A stretch of 64,000 nucleotides of DNA from Lysinibacillus sp. B2A1 (GCA_002973635.1 CP027224.1:3234501-3298500), one strand, 5' to 3'; positions 43,621 to 52,767 are shown, counted from the stretch's first letter. Numbers and translations: made by a program. Notes: a model not told the origin generated them from the letters alone.

Positions 43621-44820
43621 TTAACTAGATTTTTGTAAGTCTTTATTTAAACTAGTACCAATCCCTTGTGTTTTTACAGTGACTTGTACTTTGACATCTA
43701 TATTAGGAAATAAGGATACCCAATTATCTTTGATTTTGTTCCATCCCTTGTAATCCTGACGATAGAGGATCTCACCAAATTGTAAAGCATCTACTTTGTA
43801 CGTTTTTTGCAGTGTATCGAGTGTTTGCTCTAATCCGTTCTTAATTGATTCACTTGTAATTTTATTCAAGGCGGTAATGTTTTGTGGTTTTGTTAAATCA
43901 ATCATACAATTTACATCTGCAACATTTTGCTCAACGACCAGCTTTATATTAATTTTAGGATGACCATGCTGTACTTTTCCTGTTATTTTAGCTTTTGAAT
44001 TTGTTACTTCAGTAGTGAGCTTTCCTTTTTCAGGGCAAGCTAATATTTCAAACGTACTCTTAATATGATTATTCATATAGTTATAACTTTTGCTTTCCCC
44101 CATTGTTAAAAAGCCTATTAGTTTATAGTCCTTAAATAAAGCTAAATCACCAAATTTTAGAATTGCAGGATTTTGTATTCGCTCTACATTTGTTTGCGTA
44201 TTCCCGATTGCACTGTCTCCATGCAATTCAATCGTTGATAAAACGGCACTATTTCCTTTACCGCTTAATGAATTGATTAAATCGTCTAAAATAACAGAGT
44301 CTGTTGACCCTAATGCTTTTTCTGAACTTTTCAGTGCATTTAGTATATTCTTAGCAGGGATATCTTCTAAGGGCGTTAAAATACTTATTACCTCTTTGGC
44401 CGTCGTATCGCGGGCGATTAAAATATTGAATTCACTTCTACCCTCAGGGTCTCTTTGAAATAAATCCAATATATTATTCATGCCCTCCTCAGCCAATTCT
44501 TCTCCAATAATGATAATTTGAGCATGTGCATAGTATGGCTTTCTTGGTGTTAAAGTGGTCAGCTTTCTTATAGCCTCGAATAAAGATTTTCCTGTAGCAT
44601 GATAAGTGATGACGGGGGATTGACTAGTAGCTTTTTTTGATGCTACTTGTCCAGGATTAACAATCTGTACGGAGATTTCATATTGCTCATTCACTCGATC
44701 AACACCTACTGCAGCTACAATTGCTAATTCATTTAACTCTCGTTTACTCCAACAACCACCTAACAAAAGAATGAGTAGCACTAATAGAAGTAAGGACAGT
44801 GAGTACTTTATGTTAGGCAC
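43621..44820 (-). CDS. Ger(x)C family germination lipoprotein (divergent copy)
   Basis: 399 aa. Leader rich in Leu ending LLLGGC (Cys23), then CWSKRELNELAIVAAVGVD, the signature of the GerBC/YfkR branch. It differs from the three other copies in this window. The only usable start in frame is GTG at 44820, which overlaps GGAGGTG, so it has no spacing; ATA at 44811 lies 6 nt after GGAGGTG and would give a classic lipoprotein leader (MKYSLSLLLL). Either it uses a rare AUA codon or the ATG was lost by one base. No GerA/GerB gene is adjacent. Confidence 0.85.
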   Translation of the reverse strand: MPNIKYSLSLLLLVLLILLLGGCWSKRELNELAIVAAVGVDRVNEQYEISVQIVNPGQVASKKATSQSPVITYHATGKSLFEAIRKLTTLTPRKPYYAHAQIIIIGEELAEEGMNNILDLFQRDPEGRSEFNILIARDTTAKEVISILTPLEDIPAKNILNALKSSEKALGSTDSVILDDLINSLSGKGNSAVLSTIELHGDSAIGNTQTNVERIQNPAILKFGDLALFKDYKLIGFLTMGESKSYNYMNNHIKSTFEILACPEKGKLTTEVTNSKAKITGKVQHGHPKINIKLVVEQNVADVNCMIDLTKPQNITALNKITSESIKNGLEQTLDTLQKTYKVDALQFGEILYRQDYKGWNKIKDNWVSLFPNIDVKVQVTVKTQGIGTSLNKDLQKSS

Positions 44821-45291
44821 CTCCAGTTAAACTGCAATGTAGAATTCATATCTCTATAAGGATAAGCAAATTTAAGTAGAAATAATCAAAAATCTATTGT
44901 AGAAAATGGCTTGTTTTTGGAAGCACGATTATTTCTGTAAGCGAGGATAGGTAGTTAAAGGTGATTAAAATCGAGGGTAGCTATAAAATTGAGAAATATA
45001 GTGACAGTAAAATCATTGCGAGAGTAAAGGAGAATCTATACTTTCGTGGAAATTCATTAAAGTGGGTCACTTATTTTTATAAGTGACCCATAGTAACAAA
45101 GCTCGGAGGTGTAAGACTAAACCAGCTTACATTACTAGTAATATGAGAATAACGTTATTTTTGTATAGTTAATTGCCTGAGAAATAAAATAAAAATTTCT
45201 AGAAATTACTTTAAATTTATTAGAAAACGCAAAAATAACTTCTCTCTCAAATATAATTACCATTTCAAAATCAACATGCTATCCTATAGTG
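44821..45291. other. Gene-free region with a perfect hairpin
   Basis: TGGGTCACTTAT with ATAAGTGACCCA and a TTTT loop (45063-45090) is a perfect 12-bp hairpin without a T tract. The next 90 bp (about 45110-45195) resembles 10-95 at the left end of the window. No gene. Confidence 0.6.
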
Positions 45292-46506
45292 TTACTTTTT
45301 TACTGCATGAATATAGTGTATCGATTCAACGGCTGTTAGATAATCCCCACGTTTATTGAAATAAAGATTTTGTACAGCTTTAGGGGATAAATGCTCATAA
45401 ATTAGTTGATTTGATTTTTCTAAGAGCATCTCCATTTCATGAAAAGTAAAGCATGACTTCATAGGTTCACCACTTGCGGCTGCCATTTTTACCATATTGC
45501 TTACTCGATTAGAAATCCCTTCTTCATGAAATAAGTTTTCATCTGCATAATCCATTACGATTGAGCTGCCTGAAGGTATATATGCAAACAAATGATTGAA
45601 CAAGTTTGAGATTTCCCCTTTTGTTAAATAATACAAAACTCCTAAGAGGCTAAAGAAAGTTTTCTTGTTGTTAAAGCCACTATCTATTAGACGCTGATAA
45701 GAAAATTCCTTTGTAAAATCCATTGCTACAAAATGAAGATTATTAGGTAGCTTGAAATTAGTAGCATCTAATCTATTCTTTTTAAATTTCTGAGTTGCAG
45801 GATGATCTATTTCAAAGATTTCCAAGGTGCTTTCTAAATCTGGATGTCTTAAACAAAAAGTATCTAAACCTACTCCAAGAATAACATATTGCTGTACGCC
45901 CAATCTAATTTCATTTAATAGAACTTTTTCGCAATACGAAGCACGGGCTAATGGAGTAGGGGAGAGTTGTACTTGGACAATCCATTTTAGGAGCTCTTCG
46001 GCATCTCCCTTTAAACTTTCTGCTATATCTTTGTTAAAGAGTTGTATGCCTTGTACCATATTCTCTTGGATATTTATCAATTATGCCTTGGCATAATTGC
46101 GTCCAGAATCGGCTTTGTGCTTAGGCCTGCGTGATGCAGGTCAGTTAGCCGTTATCGCATGGATGCGATGATTTTTGGCTAACATCCTTTATTAACTCCT
46201 TTCCGATTCCGTGACATCCGCTGGAGGCTTTGGGCCAACACGATGTTGGTCACTCAGGCGTTTTCACAGGATGGGAAGATCTTAGCCTGAGTTCCTCTAT
46301 TTCAGCGGGTGTTTGGACACCCGCTGAAAAGTAGCTTCACCATCTATAGAGGTGGGAGACTTCTGCTGAAAGAAGTTAAATTCAAGCTGCGTAATTAAAT
46401 CTTTTGCAAGATAGTCATCAAAAATTTGGGGGATATCAAATTGACTTTGATAGGCTTTGCTAAATGCTGCGATTAATGAAGTTAAACTGGATTCACTTTT
46501 CTTCAA
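45292..46506 (-). pseudogene. SAM-dependent methyltransferase split by a mobile repeat
   Basis: The N-terminal part (from TTG 46506, after AAGGAG) reads KKSESSLTSLIAAFSKAYQS, then DDYLAKDLITQLE, and stops in the insert. The C-terminal part (46080-45292) begins INIQENMVQGIQLFNKD and carries YVILGVGLDTF, the SAM motif of the TIGR00027/PPM1-like class. Removing the 300 nt between 46081 and 46380 joins the two in frame as a normal-length, roughly 305-aa enzyme. The insert is 46083-46378 plus one copy of AATT. The 262-aa downstream frame has no ribosome site and is probably not translated. Confidence 0.85.
46083..46378 (-). mobile_element. 300-bp dispersed repeat, copy A, inserted in a methyltransferase gene
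   Basis: 296 bp with AATT on both sides (46079-46082 and 46379-46382). It has no coding frame. The minus-strand left end has hairpin ACTTCT-TTCAGC-AGAAGT; the right end has the perfect arms CAATTATGCC and GGCATAATTG. Internal nested hairpin GTTAGCC...GGCTAAC. Shares core blocks with 7127-7411 and 32575-32836. This looks like a non-autonomous element. Confidence 0.8.
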
Positions 46507-46705
46507 GTAAATACACTCCTTCAAAAGCGTTTTGGGTGGGGAGTTTCTTTTGTTAGAATTTTATGATAAAATTTCCATGCTTGAAAGAATCTGAATCGAG
46601 GGGGAGATATTATGGTAATCAAAAATAATAGTAACGTGTATAAAAAGGGGAAGACGTTTAACTGATAACTAAAGCGTTTTCCTCAATTTGAAAGGGGAAA
46701 ATCGT

Positions 46706-47263
46706 TTGAAACAAGTATTATTAATTATTGATGTCCAACAATCCTTATTAGATGGGAATCATGAAGAAAAGGCTGTATATCAAAAAAATCAGCTAATCCA
46801 TAATATTAACCTTGTGATTGACAAAGCATTGGAAGCAAATATTCCAATAGTATTTATTAGGGATCTTGACGTTGCGGGAGGTATTGGCGAAGGGTTCGAA
46901 ATTCATAGTGGCATAAATGTACCTAGCCATGTAAAACTCTTCGATAAAATGGCTACCAATTGCTTCTATGGTACAAAACTTCTAGAATACCTGCAATCTC
47001 TAAAAACGGAACATATTGTTGTGATGGGCTGCTCCACACAGCATTGTATTGATAGTGCAGTAAGAACAGCAACAATTAAGGGAATGGACGTTACATTAGT
47101 CGGGGATGGACATTCAACAACTGACAGTGATGTTTTAAGGGCAGAGCAAATTATTAAACATCACAATAATATGCTCCACGGTCACTACAATGTGGAGAAT
47201 TTTTCAGTTGTTAGAAAAGCAGAAGAAGATTTATTTCATCCTACACATGACTCTTATAGGTAA
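46706..47263 (+). CDS. Isochorismatase-like cysteine hydrolase
   Basis: 185 aa. LLIIDVQQSLLDG holds the catalytic Asp; the Cys is in VVMGCSTQHCIDSAVRTA, and a Lys is in the mid region. This is the isochorismatase/nicotinamidase superfamily; a typical small amidase. TTG 46706 lies 7 nt after AAAGGGGA, which decides the start; the TTG six codons upstream precedes that site. A decayed copy of its 3' region occurs at 49192. Confidence 0.88.
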   Translation: MKQVLLIIDVQQSLLDGNHEEKAVYQKNQLIHNINLVIDKALEANIPIVFIRDLDVAGGIGEGFEIHSGINVPSHVKLFDKMATNCFYGTKLLEYLQSLKTEHIVVMGCSTQHCIDSAVRTATIKGMDVTLVGDGHSTTDSDVLRAEQIIKHHNNMLHGHYNVENFSVVRKAEEDLFHPTHDSYR

Positions 47264-47588
47264 GTGAATCAATAGCATCTGCATTTTATTTGGTCAGTTA
47301 GTTGAGAGTTTAAAAAAATTCACGAATGCTTGGGAATTTTGCCTTCCACAAAAAATGTGGAGGGCTTTTACTACATTGAAGGAATATAACAATCTATTTA
47401 ATATCTCTGTGTAGTTTTAAAACTTTATGATGAATTTTTAATAATCCATTTAAATTTATGATCTATATGCAATAAATTCTACATTTTGAATAGTATTTAT
47501 TTGTATAAATTATTTATTTAATGGAATAATAATGTATATTGGAATATCAAGCTAATACATATTTAATTAGAATATGGAGGTATAAATA
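47264..47588. other. Gene-free region
   Basis: Contains the terminator at 47341 and AT-rich sequence with no frame and no clear promoter. Nothing else seen. Confidence 0.5.
47341..47370 (+). terminator. Terminator after isochorismatase gene
   Basis: GCCTTCCACA with TGTGGAGGGC (one G-U pair), then TTTTAC. Confidence 0.8.
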
Positions 47589-48035
47589 TTGGGGAAATTT
47601 AGAGATAGAGTAGAAGTATCTTTTATTTCTAACTCATCACAATTTGATTATCTTAACGAAGAAATTCATGAATTAGCTGAGAAATTTAACTTCAATCATC
47701 AACAACTTTCTAAAATATTAGATTTATCTATAAATGAGTTGGAAGATTTATTGAATCATAAAGGTAATATTACGCATGAACAACAAGAAAAAATTGAGAA
47801 TAAAATGACTATGTTAAATTCCGGATTTGAAAGCTTTGATGCAAAAGAAAGAGTAACCTTAATATTAAATGATCTGTTATCGAATTATAGGCTAACTACC
47901 GAAAGTTTATCAAAGATTATTAGTGTGGAAGAAAAGGAACTTATAGATTTCAGAAAAGCACAATTAATTGATAGAAATGTAGAATTGAAGATATGTGTGA
48001 ATGTTATCATGCTTCACTTTGTATTACATAATTAG
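47589..48035 (+). CDS. HTH-domain protein with two similar halves
   Basis: 148 aa. TTG start after GGAGG at 8 nt. Two internal segments resemble each other: EIHELAEKFNFNHQQLSKIL and LLSNYRLTTESLSKII, each with the helix-turn-helix pattern followed by an Asp/Glu-rich linker. It is probably a small DNA- or protein-binding regulator with tandem XRE-like motifs. Family not recognised. Confidence 0.65.
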   Translation: MGKFRDRVEVSFISNSSQFDYLNEEIHELAEKFNFNHQQLSKILDLSINELEDLLNHKGNITHEQQEKIENKMTMLNSGFESFDAKERVTLILNDLLSNYRLTTESLSKIISVEEKELIDFRKAQLIDRNVELKICVNVIMLHFVLHN

Positions 48036-48230
48036 TAATTAATTTTAAGGCTAGGTATCATTTGATATTAGTCTAGTATTCGTATAAAGAGTTTTGGAAT
48101 TATTGGTGATTCATTTCGAGCATCATCGTTAATGTTTTGTTCATTATGATTTAGCAAAGATACTATAATTTTATATGTTATAAGTAATAAGTAATTGAAA
48201 ATTTAGCGCTATTAGGAAAGGTGATTTTTG

Positions 48231-48407
48231 ATGAGTGTGCACAATAGAGCCTTATTAATGGGAGTAACTGTGGGTCTCTTCATCTATATGATTGAAGATT
48301 TCAATTTGAATTTTATCTGGAAATTCTCCTTATTATTAGTAGTTGTTACTATAATTAATACAGTAGTAGATCGATTATATAGGCATAAGAAAGAAGACAT
48401 GAAATAA
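48231..48407 (+). CDS. Small membrane protein, 58 aa
   Basis: ATG after AGGAAAGGTGAT. Two hydrophobic segments (residues 8-20 and about 29-46) with a basic tail ending HKKEDMK. Function and family unknown. A good ribosome site supports it. Confidence 0.7.
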   Translation: MSVHNRALLMGVTVGLFIYMIEDFNLNFIWKFSLLLVVVTIINTVVDRLYRHKKEDMK

Positions 48408-48622
48408 TAGGAAAAAATTATTAGAGTAATGTACAGTCAACATTATCGAACTCCGTAATGTTGAGAATATTTTTTGAATAAAATTACAACTTTGTAGAAT
48501 GGAAAAATAATATCCAATTTAATAGGTTATGGTTTTTAAAATAACAAAGCAGGAGGGATTTTAAATCTCTTTATAGAATAGGATTTATTGGTACCTAATT
48601 AAGACGAGAGAGGTGAAATAAA

Positions 48623-49012
48623 ATGGGGCAAATTAAAATCTATGGTGTTAAGGACAGCTTAAATCCTATTAAGAAAACATTATCGAATATTATTCATTCT
48701 TGTATGATGGATGCACTTGAATATCCTTCCGATAAGAAATTCCACCGCTTTTTTCCTATGGATAAAGAGGATTTTTATTTTGCAAGTGAAAGAACTGAAT
48801 CATATATCATAATTGAAGTTAGTATGTTCGAGGGTCGAACGATTGAGGCTAAAAAACAATTACTAAAGCTATTATTTGAACGGATAAATAACCAATTAAA
48901 TATACATCCTCAAGATGTTGAAATTACAATTTTTGAAACCCCAAGACATAATTGGGGAATAAGAGGCTTACCGGGAGATGAGTTAGCACTGAATTATAAA
49001 GTCAATGTTTGA
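48623..49012 (+). CDS. Tautomerase family protein (Tautomerase_2)
   Basis: 129 aa. Begins MGQIKIYGVKDSLNPIK, with KFHRFFPMDKEDF and ISMFEGRTIEAKKQLLKLL-type blocks and TPRHNWGIRGLPGDEL. This matches the Tautomerase_2 group of 4-oxalocrotonate tautomerase-like proteins; the N-terminal Pro is absent, as in that group. Substrate unknown. GAGAGGTG precedes ATG. Confidence 0.85.
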   Translation: MGQIKIYGVKDSLNPIKKTLSNIIHSCMMDALEYPSDKKFHRFFPMDKEDFYFASERTESYIIIEVSMFEGRTIEAKKQLLKLLFERINNQLNIHPQDVEITIFETPRHNWGIRGLPGDELALNYKVNV

Positions 49013-49191
49013 GCTAATAGGAAATCAATTAGTCATTACTTTTTTAGCTTAAAGAACTAAAGGGTCATTTAAGTGATCCATCGACTTTATAAAGTGTAAA
49101 ACGCTGTATAACCAATATTTTTAAAGTATCTTGTTCTTTTAAAAAGTACAAGTAATTCAATCATGGAATGGATGAACCCTTAATTTGAGAT

Positions 49192-49270
49192 CGATATTCA
49201 ACAAAAGACAGTGATGTTTTAGGACAAAATTGATTTTTAAACATCACAATAATATACTCACAGTAAATAT
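49192..49270 (+). pseudogene. Remnant of an isochorismatase gene
   Basis: Matches 47113-47190 of the intact gene: ATTCAACAAAAGACAGTGAT, GATGTTTTAGGACAAA and AAACATCACAATAATAT, with deletions and stops. It is a duplicated gene that has decayed. Confidence 0.6.
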
Positions 49271-49349
49271 AATTTATTTGTTCAGAATTTGTTTAGGAAG
49301 ATGTGTTATGCTATCTTTGTCAAGGTAAACAAACGAACACGCATAAAAA

Positions 49350-49387
49350 GGCCAGGTGATCACAGATTGTTGTGCACCTGGTCTTTT
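49350..49387 (+). terminator. Terminator-like hairpin
   Basis: GGCCAGGTG with CACCTGGTC, then TTTTAC. It may belong to the lost isochorismatase copy. Confidence 0.7.
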
Positions 49388-49512
49388 ACTATTCTTCACA
49401 AAAAATCTCGGGGATATCACTATTGCATTTCTTTAAATTATAAGATAATTAAAAGTAGCTAAATCAACAATGAATAAATCTGTTTTTATTTAGAGTATGG
49501 AGGAGATATCCT

Positions 49513-50244
49513 GTGCTGAAAAATAGAAAAATAATCGTAACGGGCGCCGCTTCTGGGATTGGAAGAGAAATTGTTAAACATTGTTTACAGGAAGGGGCTT
49601 CAGTCATTGCGTGTGATATTAATGAACAAGCCTTATATGAATTAAAAACTTCTATTAACAGTTTTGCTTTATATACATATCCATTAGATGTAAGTAAATA
49701 CGAAGAAGTAGCTAATTTTTTTGCAATTGTTGAAGAAGAACATTCTGACCTAGATAGTTTAGTGAATAATGCAGGCATCTATTTGGCTAAAACTATACTT
49801 GATTACAAGCCTGATGAGATTGATCAGGTGCTTAATATCAATATTAAAGGCAGCATTTATTTTTCACAAATGTTTGGACGGTTTAAACTGCAAAATAAAC
49901 AGAAAGGCGTTATTGTAAATATATCTTCAGTGTCTGGCCTAGAAGGTAGTTCGGATGCTATCTATGGGCTTTCAAAGGCTGCAATACTCGGTTTAACTAA
50001 AAGCAATGCAACAAACTTTGCGCCTTTCATCAGGGTTAATGCTGTCGCTCCTACAATGGTTCAAACTTCGATGATGGATATAATTCCTGAATGGAGAAAA
50101 GAGAAGTATTTACAACAGCAGCTTATTCATACACCAGTAACACCTGACGATGTTGCTGAAACAGTAATATTTTTAATATCAAATAAATCTAAGCATTATA
50201 CAGGTGCAACCTTTGATATTAACAATGGAGGTTACTTAAGATAA
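49513..50244 (+). CDS. SDR family oxidoreductase
   Basis: 243 aa, GTG start after GGAGGAGAT. TGAASGIG cofactor motif, NNAGIY, catalytic Ser in NISSVSG, and the YGLSK Tyr-Lys pair. A classical short-chain dehydrogenase with NAD(P); substrate unknown. It appears monocistronic, with a DUF1697 gene 53 nt downstream. Confidence 0.92.
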   Translation: MLKNRKIIVTGAASGIGREIVKHCLQEGASVIACDINEQALYELKTSINSFALYTYPLDVSKYEEVANFFAIVEEEHSDLDSLVNNAGIYLAKTILDYKPDEIDQVLNINIKGSIYFSQMFGRFKLQNKQKGVIVNISSVSGLEGSSDAIYGLSKAAILGLTKSNATNFAPFIRVNAVAPTMVQTSMMDIIPEWRKEKYLQQQLIHTPVTPDDVAETVIFLISNKSKHYTGATFDINNGGYLR

Positions 50245-50297
50245 TTTAATTTTGAACAACTTATCTTCATAAGTTTCTAAGTGAAAGGGAAAATGAA

Positions 50298-50855
50298 ATG
50301 ACGATATATATTGCATTACTTAGAGGTATTAACGTAGGAGCCCATAATAAAATTATAATGGCACAACTAAAAAGCTCTCTTGAACAACTTGCATTACAAA
50401 ATATAAGAACATATATTCAAAGTGGAAATATCATTTTTGAATCAAATGAATCTGAGGAAGATTTGCAAACGAAAATTCAAGAAAAAATTCATGAGGATTT
50501 TGATATATTCACTACAGTTGTCATTCGAAATGCTGAACAATTACTACAAATCGTGCGACAATGTCCTTTTTCAGAGCAGAAAATTACTGAGGCGAGCATT
50601 TCGTGCAAGGGGGAGTGCCTACATGTGGCATTACTGCCGACTTCACCTTCTAAGGCTAATAGGGAGAACTATTTAACTTATGTAAATACAAAGGAGCTTG
50701 CTGTAATACAGGGGAGAGATATCTATCTTTTATTCTATGACAGCATTCGAAATTCAAAAATTGGTAGCAAATTGGATGTCTTAGGTGTTCCAGCAACAGT
50801 TCGTAATTGGAAAACGCTCTCTAAGCTAATAGAGATGGTTGAAGAGTTCTATTAA
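50298..50855 (+). CDS. DUF1697 domain protein
   Basis: 185 aa. MTIYIALLRGINVGAHNKI is the diagnostic start of DUF1697; the central region has RTYIQSGNIIFES and the C-terminus has TVRNWKTLSKL. Cytoplasmic, function unknown. GTGAAAGGGAAAATG supplies the ribosome site. May be cotranscribed with the upstream SDR. Confidence 0.92.
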   Translation: MTIYIALLRGINVGAHNKIIMAQLKSSLEQLALQNIRTYIQSGNIIFESNESEEDLQTKIQEKIHEDFDIFTTVVIRNAEQLLQIVRQCPFSEQKITEASISCKGECLHVALLPTSPSKANRENYLTYVNTKELAVIQGRDIYLLFYDSIRNSKIGSKLDVLGVPATVRNWKTLSKLIEMVEEFY

Positions 50856-51101
50856 ATAGTAGGTAAAGCTAAAGTGGGTGAAGGCTTCATTGAATTCATA
50901 AAACTTTTGAGAATGAATTATAGAATAGAATGAGAAAACATAAAACTTGAAGCTTATTTACAAACTATGGAGGTTTAGGTTGAGGATATTAAGCTATTCC
51001 TAAAGAATCATCATGGAAGACTGCTGCTGACATATCCTTTGCTTCAAGTATGTATGAATGATATAACTACGAGTTTTAATAAAACTTCCACATTAAATAG
51101 G
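50856..51101. other. Gene-free region
   Basis: About 245 bp, followed by the terminator at 51102. A stretch near 50980-51060 (AGGTTGAGGATATTAAGC and after) reads like decayed coding sequence with no start. Nothing assignable. Confidence 0.4.
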
Positions 51102-51142
51102 TGCATGTTTTGAGTAATCTTTATTTCAAAACATGCTCTTTT
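51102..51142 (+). terminator. Terminator
   Basis: GCATGTTTTGA with TCAAAACATGC, perfect 11-bp stem, then TCTTTTG and TTTTTTT. Confidence 0.8.
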
Positions 51143-51156
51143 GATTTTTTTTAAAC

Positions 51157-51204
51157 AGTTGACAAAGTCCACTAAATGAAATATAGTTGACCAAATCCAC
51201 TAAA
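51157..51204 (+). promoter_or_regulatory. Promoter with two direct-repeat operators
   Basis: AGTTGACAAAGTCCACTAAA (51157-51176) and AGTTGACCAAATCCACTAAA (51185-51204) differ at two of 20 bases and are spaced 28 nt, so they face the same DNA side within about one turn. The first holds -35 TTGACA; TATAGT, 17 nt later, is the -10. The MarR protein encoded next is the likely repressor. Confidence 0.75.
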
Positions 51205-51217
51205 AAGGAGCCAATCA

Positions 51218-51667
51218 ATGCACTTAGAAGATAATAATATCATCGCAGATATTCGGAAATTTAATCGCTTTTATACAAAGCTGTTAAACTTATTAGATAG
51301 TCATGTACTAAATACCGATTATTCATTTACTGAGGCAAGGATTATTTTAGAAATTGGATTTATGGAACAGTGTATTGCAAATAATTTAGTTGAGAAGCTT
51401 GATATTGATCGAAGTTATATGAGTAGAATTATTGCCAAGTTAGGTAGAGATGGTATCATTCGTAAAAAGGCTTCAACAGCGGATAGCAGAACAAGCCTTA
51501 TTAGTTTAACGTCTAAGGGGATTGATTTATTTGTGCAGCTAAATAAAAAATCTGATGAGCAAATTGTGGAATTGTTTGATGGTCTTTCACAGAAGGAAAT
51601 TAAAGAAATTCATGCTTCTATGATGTTGATCCAGCAAAAATTAGGGAAATTGGGGGATTATGAATGA
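51218..51667 (+). CDS. MarR family transcriptional regulator
   Basis: 149 aa. Winged helix around residues 40-105 with DIDRSYMSRIIAKLGRDG and the wing STADSRTSLISLT. GGAG precedes ATG. Its stop overlaps the start of the next gene by 4 nt, so the two genes are translationally coupled. Probably autoregulated through the direct repeats upstream. Confidence 0.92.
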   Translation: MHLEDNNIIADIRKFNRFYTKLLNLLDSHVLNTDYSFTEARIILEIGFMEQCIANNLVEKLDIDRSYMSRIIAKLGRDGIIRKKASTADSRTSLISLTSKGIDLFVQLNKKSDEQIVELFDGLSQKEIKEIHASMMLIQQKLGKLGDYE

Positions 51668-52710
51668 TACGTTTTGAAAATGATTACGCAGAAGGAGCCC
51701 ATGTACATATACTAAAAAGAATCTTGGAAACGAATGAAGAACAGTCCCCTGGATATGGAATGGATGACCATTGTGAAAAGGCAAGAGCCTATATAAAAAA
51801 AGAGTGTGGTATAGATAATGCAGATGTCCATTTTTTAGTTGGGGGAACACAGGCAAATACTACAGTCATTGCTTCTATTTTGCGTCCACATCAAGGTGTT
51901 GTTGCCGCGACAACCGGTCATATAGCTGTTCATGAATCAGGGGCAATTGAAGCAACGGGCCATAAAGTGCTGACCGTTCCGAGTGAAGATGGAAAAATTC
52001 AAGCAACACAGGTAAAAGAATTATTTGATGCTCATTGGACCGATGCTGCATATGAGCATATGGTGCAGCCATCCTTAGTTTATATTTCTCATCCTACAGA
52101 AAATGGAACGACATATAGTAAAAAGGACTTGGAAGAATTGAGTAAAGTTTGCCGTGAATGTGGTATACCGTTATTTATGGATGGTGCAAGATTAGGATAT
52201 GGATTGGTTTCCAAGGATAACGATTTATCCCTAGCAGATATTGCAAGTCTTTGTGATGTGTTTTATATTGGCGGTACCAAAATAGGCGCATTATTTGGAG
52301 AAGCGGTCATTATCATAAATGAGGAATTGAAAAGGGATTTTCGATACTTAATCAAACAAAAAGGTGGATTATTGGCTAAAGGGAGATTATTGGGAATTCA
52401 GTTTGAAACATTATTTGAAAATGGTTTATACTTTGAAATTTCTAGTCATGCTGTAGCACTAGCAATGAGGATTCGAGAAGCATTTGTTGAAAATGGTTTT
52501 TCCCTACGATATGATTCTAAAACAAATCAACAATTTCCAATTATAGCGAATGATTTACTTGCCAAATTAAGTGAAAAGTATGCCTTTTCAATGTGGGAAA
52601 AGGTCGATGCTAATAATAGTGTAGTGAGATTCTGTACGAGCTGGGCAACAAAAAAAGAAAATGTTGAGATGCTGATTGAGGATATAAAACAGCTGAAATT
52701 CAACGGTTAA
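51664..52710 (+). CDS. Threonine aldolase / beta-eliminating lyase family protein
   Basis: 348 aa. Fold-type I PLP enzyme: the PLP Lys is in FYIGGTKIGALFG, with GGTQANTT and HESGAIEATGHKV before and FMDGARLGYGL carrying the conserved Asp. Low-specificity L-threonine aldolases cleave threonine to glycine and acetaldehyde. Coupled to a MarR gene, which is unusual for this activity. A ribosome site, GGGGGATT, lies before the start. Confidence 0.9.
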   Translation: MIRFENDYAEGAHVHILKRILETNEEQSPGYGMDDHCEKARAYIKKECGIDNADVHFLVGGTQANTTVIASILRPHQGVVAATTGHIAVHESGAIEATGHKVLTVPSEDGKIQATQVKELFDAHWTDAAYEHMVQPSLVYISHPTENGTTYSKKDLEELSKVCRECGIPLFMDGARLGYGLVSKDNDLSLADIASLCDVFYIGGTKIGALFGEAVIIINEELKRDFRYLIKQKGGLLAKGRLLGIQFETLFENGLYFEISSHAVALAMRIREAFVENGFSLRYDSKTNQQFPIIANDLLAKLSEKYAFSMWEKVDANNSVVRFCTSWATKKENVEMLIEDIKQLKFNG

Positions 52711-52719
52711 AAAAAACGA

Positions 52720-52761
52720 TGCATCACCAAAGTTTCCTTAAAGGGGACTTTTGGTGATGCA
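52720..52761 (-). terminator. Bidirectional terminator
   Basis: GCATCACCAAAGT with ACTTTTGGTGATGC, long stem; the minus strand continues into a T tract. Confidence 0.8.
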
Positions 52762-52767
52762 ATTTAC

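Larger units (their letters stand above)
49013..49512. other. Gene-free region with a gene remnant
   Basis: About 500 bp. Contains the decayed isochorismatase copy at 49192 and the terminator at 49350. No intact gene. Confidence 0.5.

Noticed and set aside
45292..46080. The 262-aa methyltransferase frame as a complete gene
   Set aside because: It lacks the conserved N-terminus, starts on TTG without a ribosome site, and continues in frame from the sequence on the far side of the repeat insert.
46297..46524. 75-aa frame as a separate small gene
   Set aside because: It is the front part of the split methyltransferase; its last 24 codons are element sequence.
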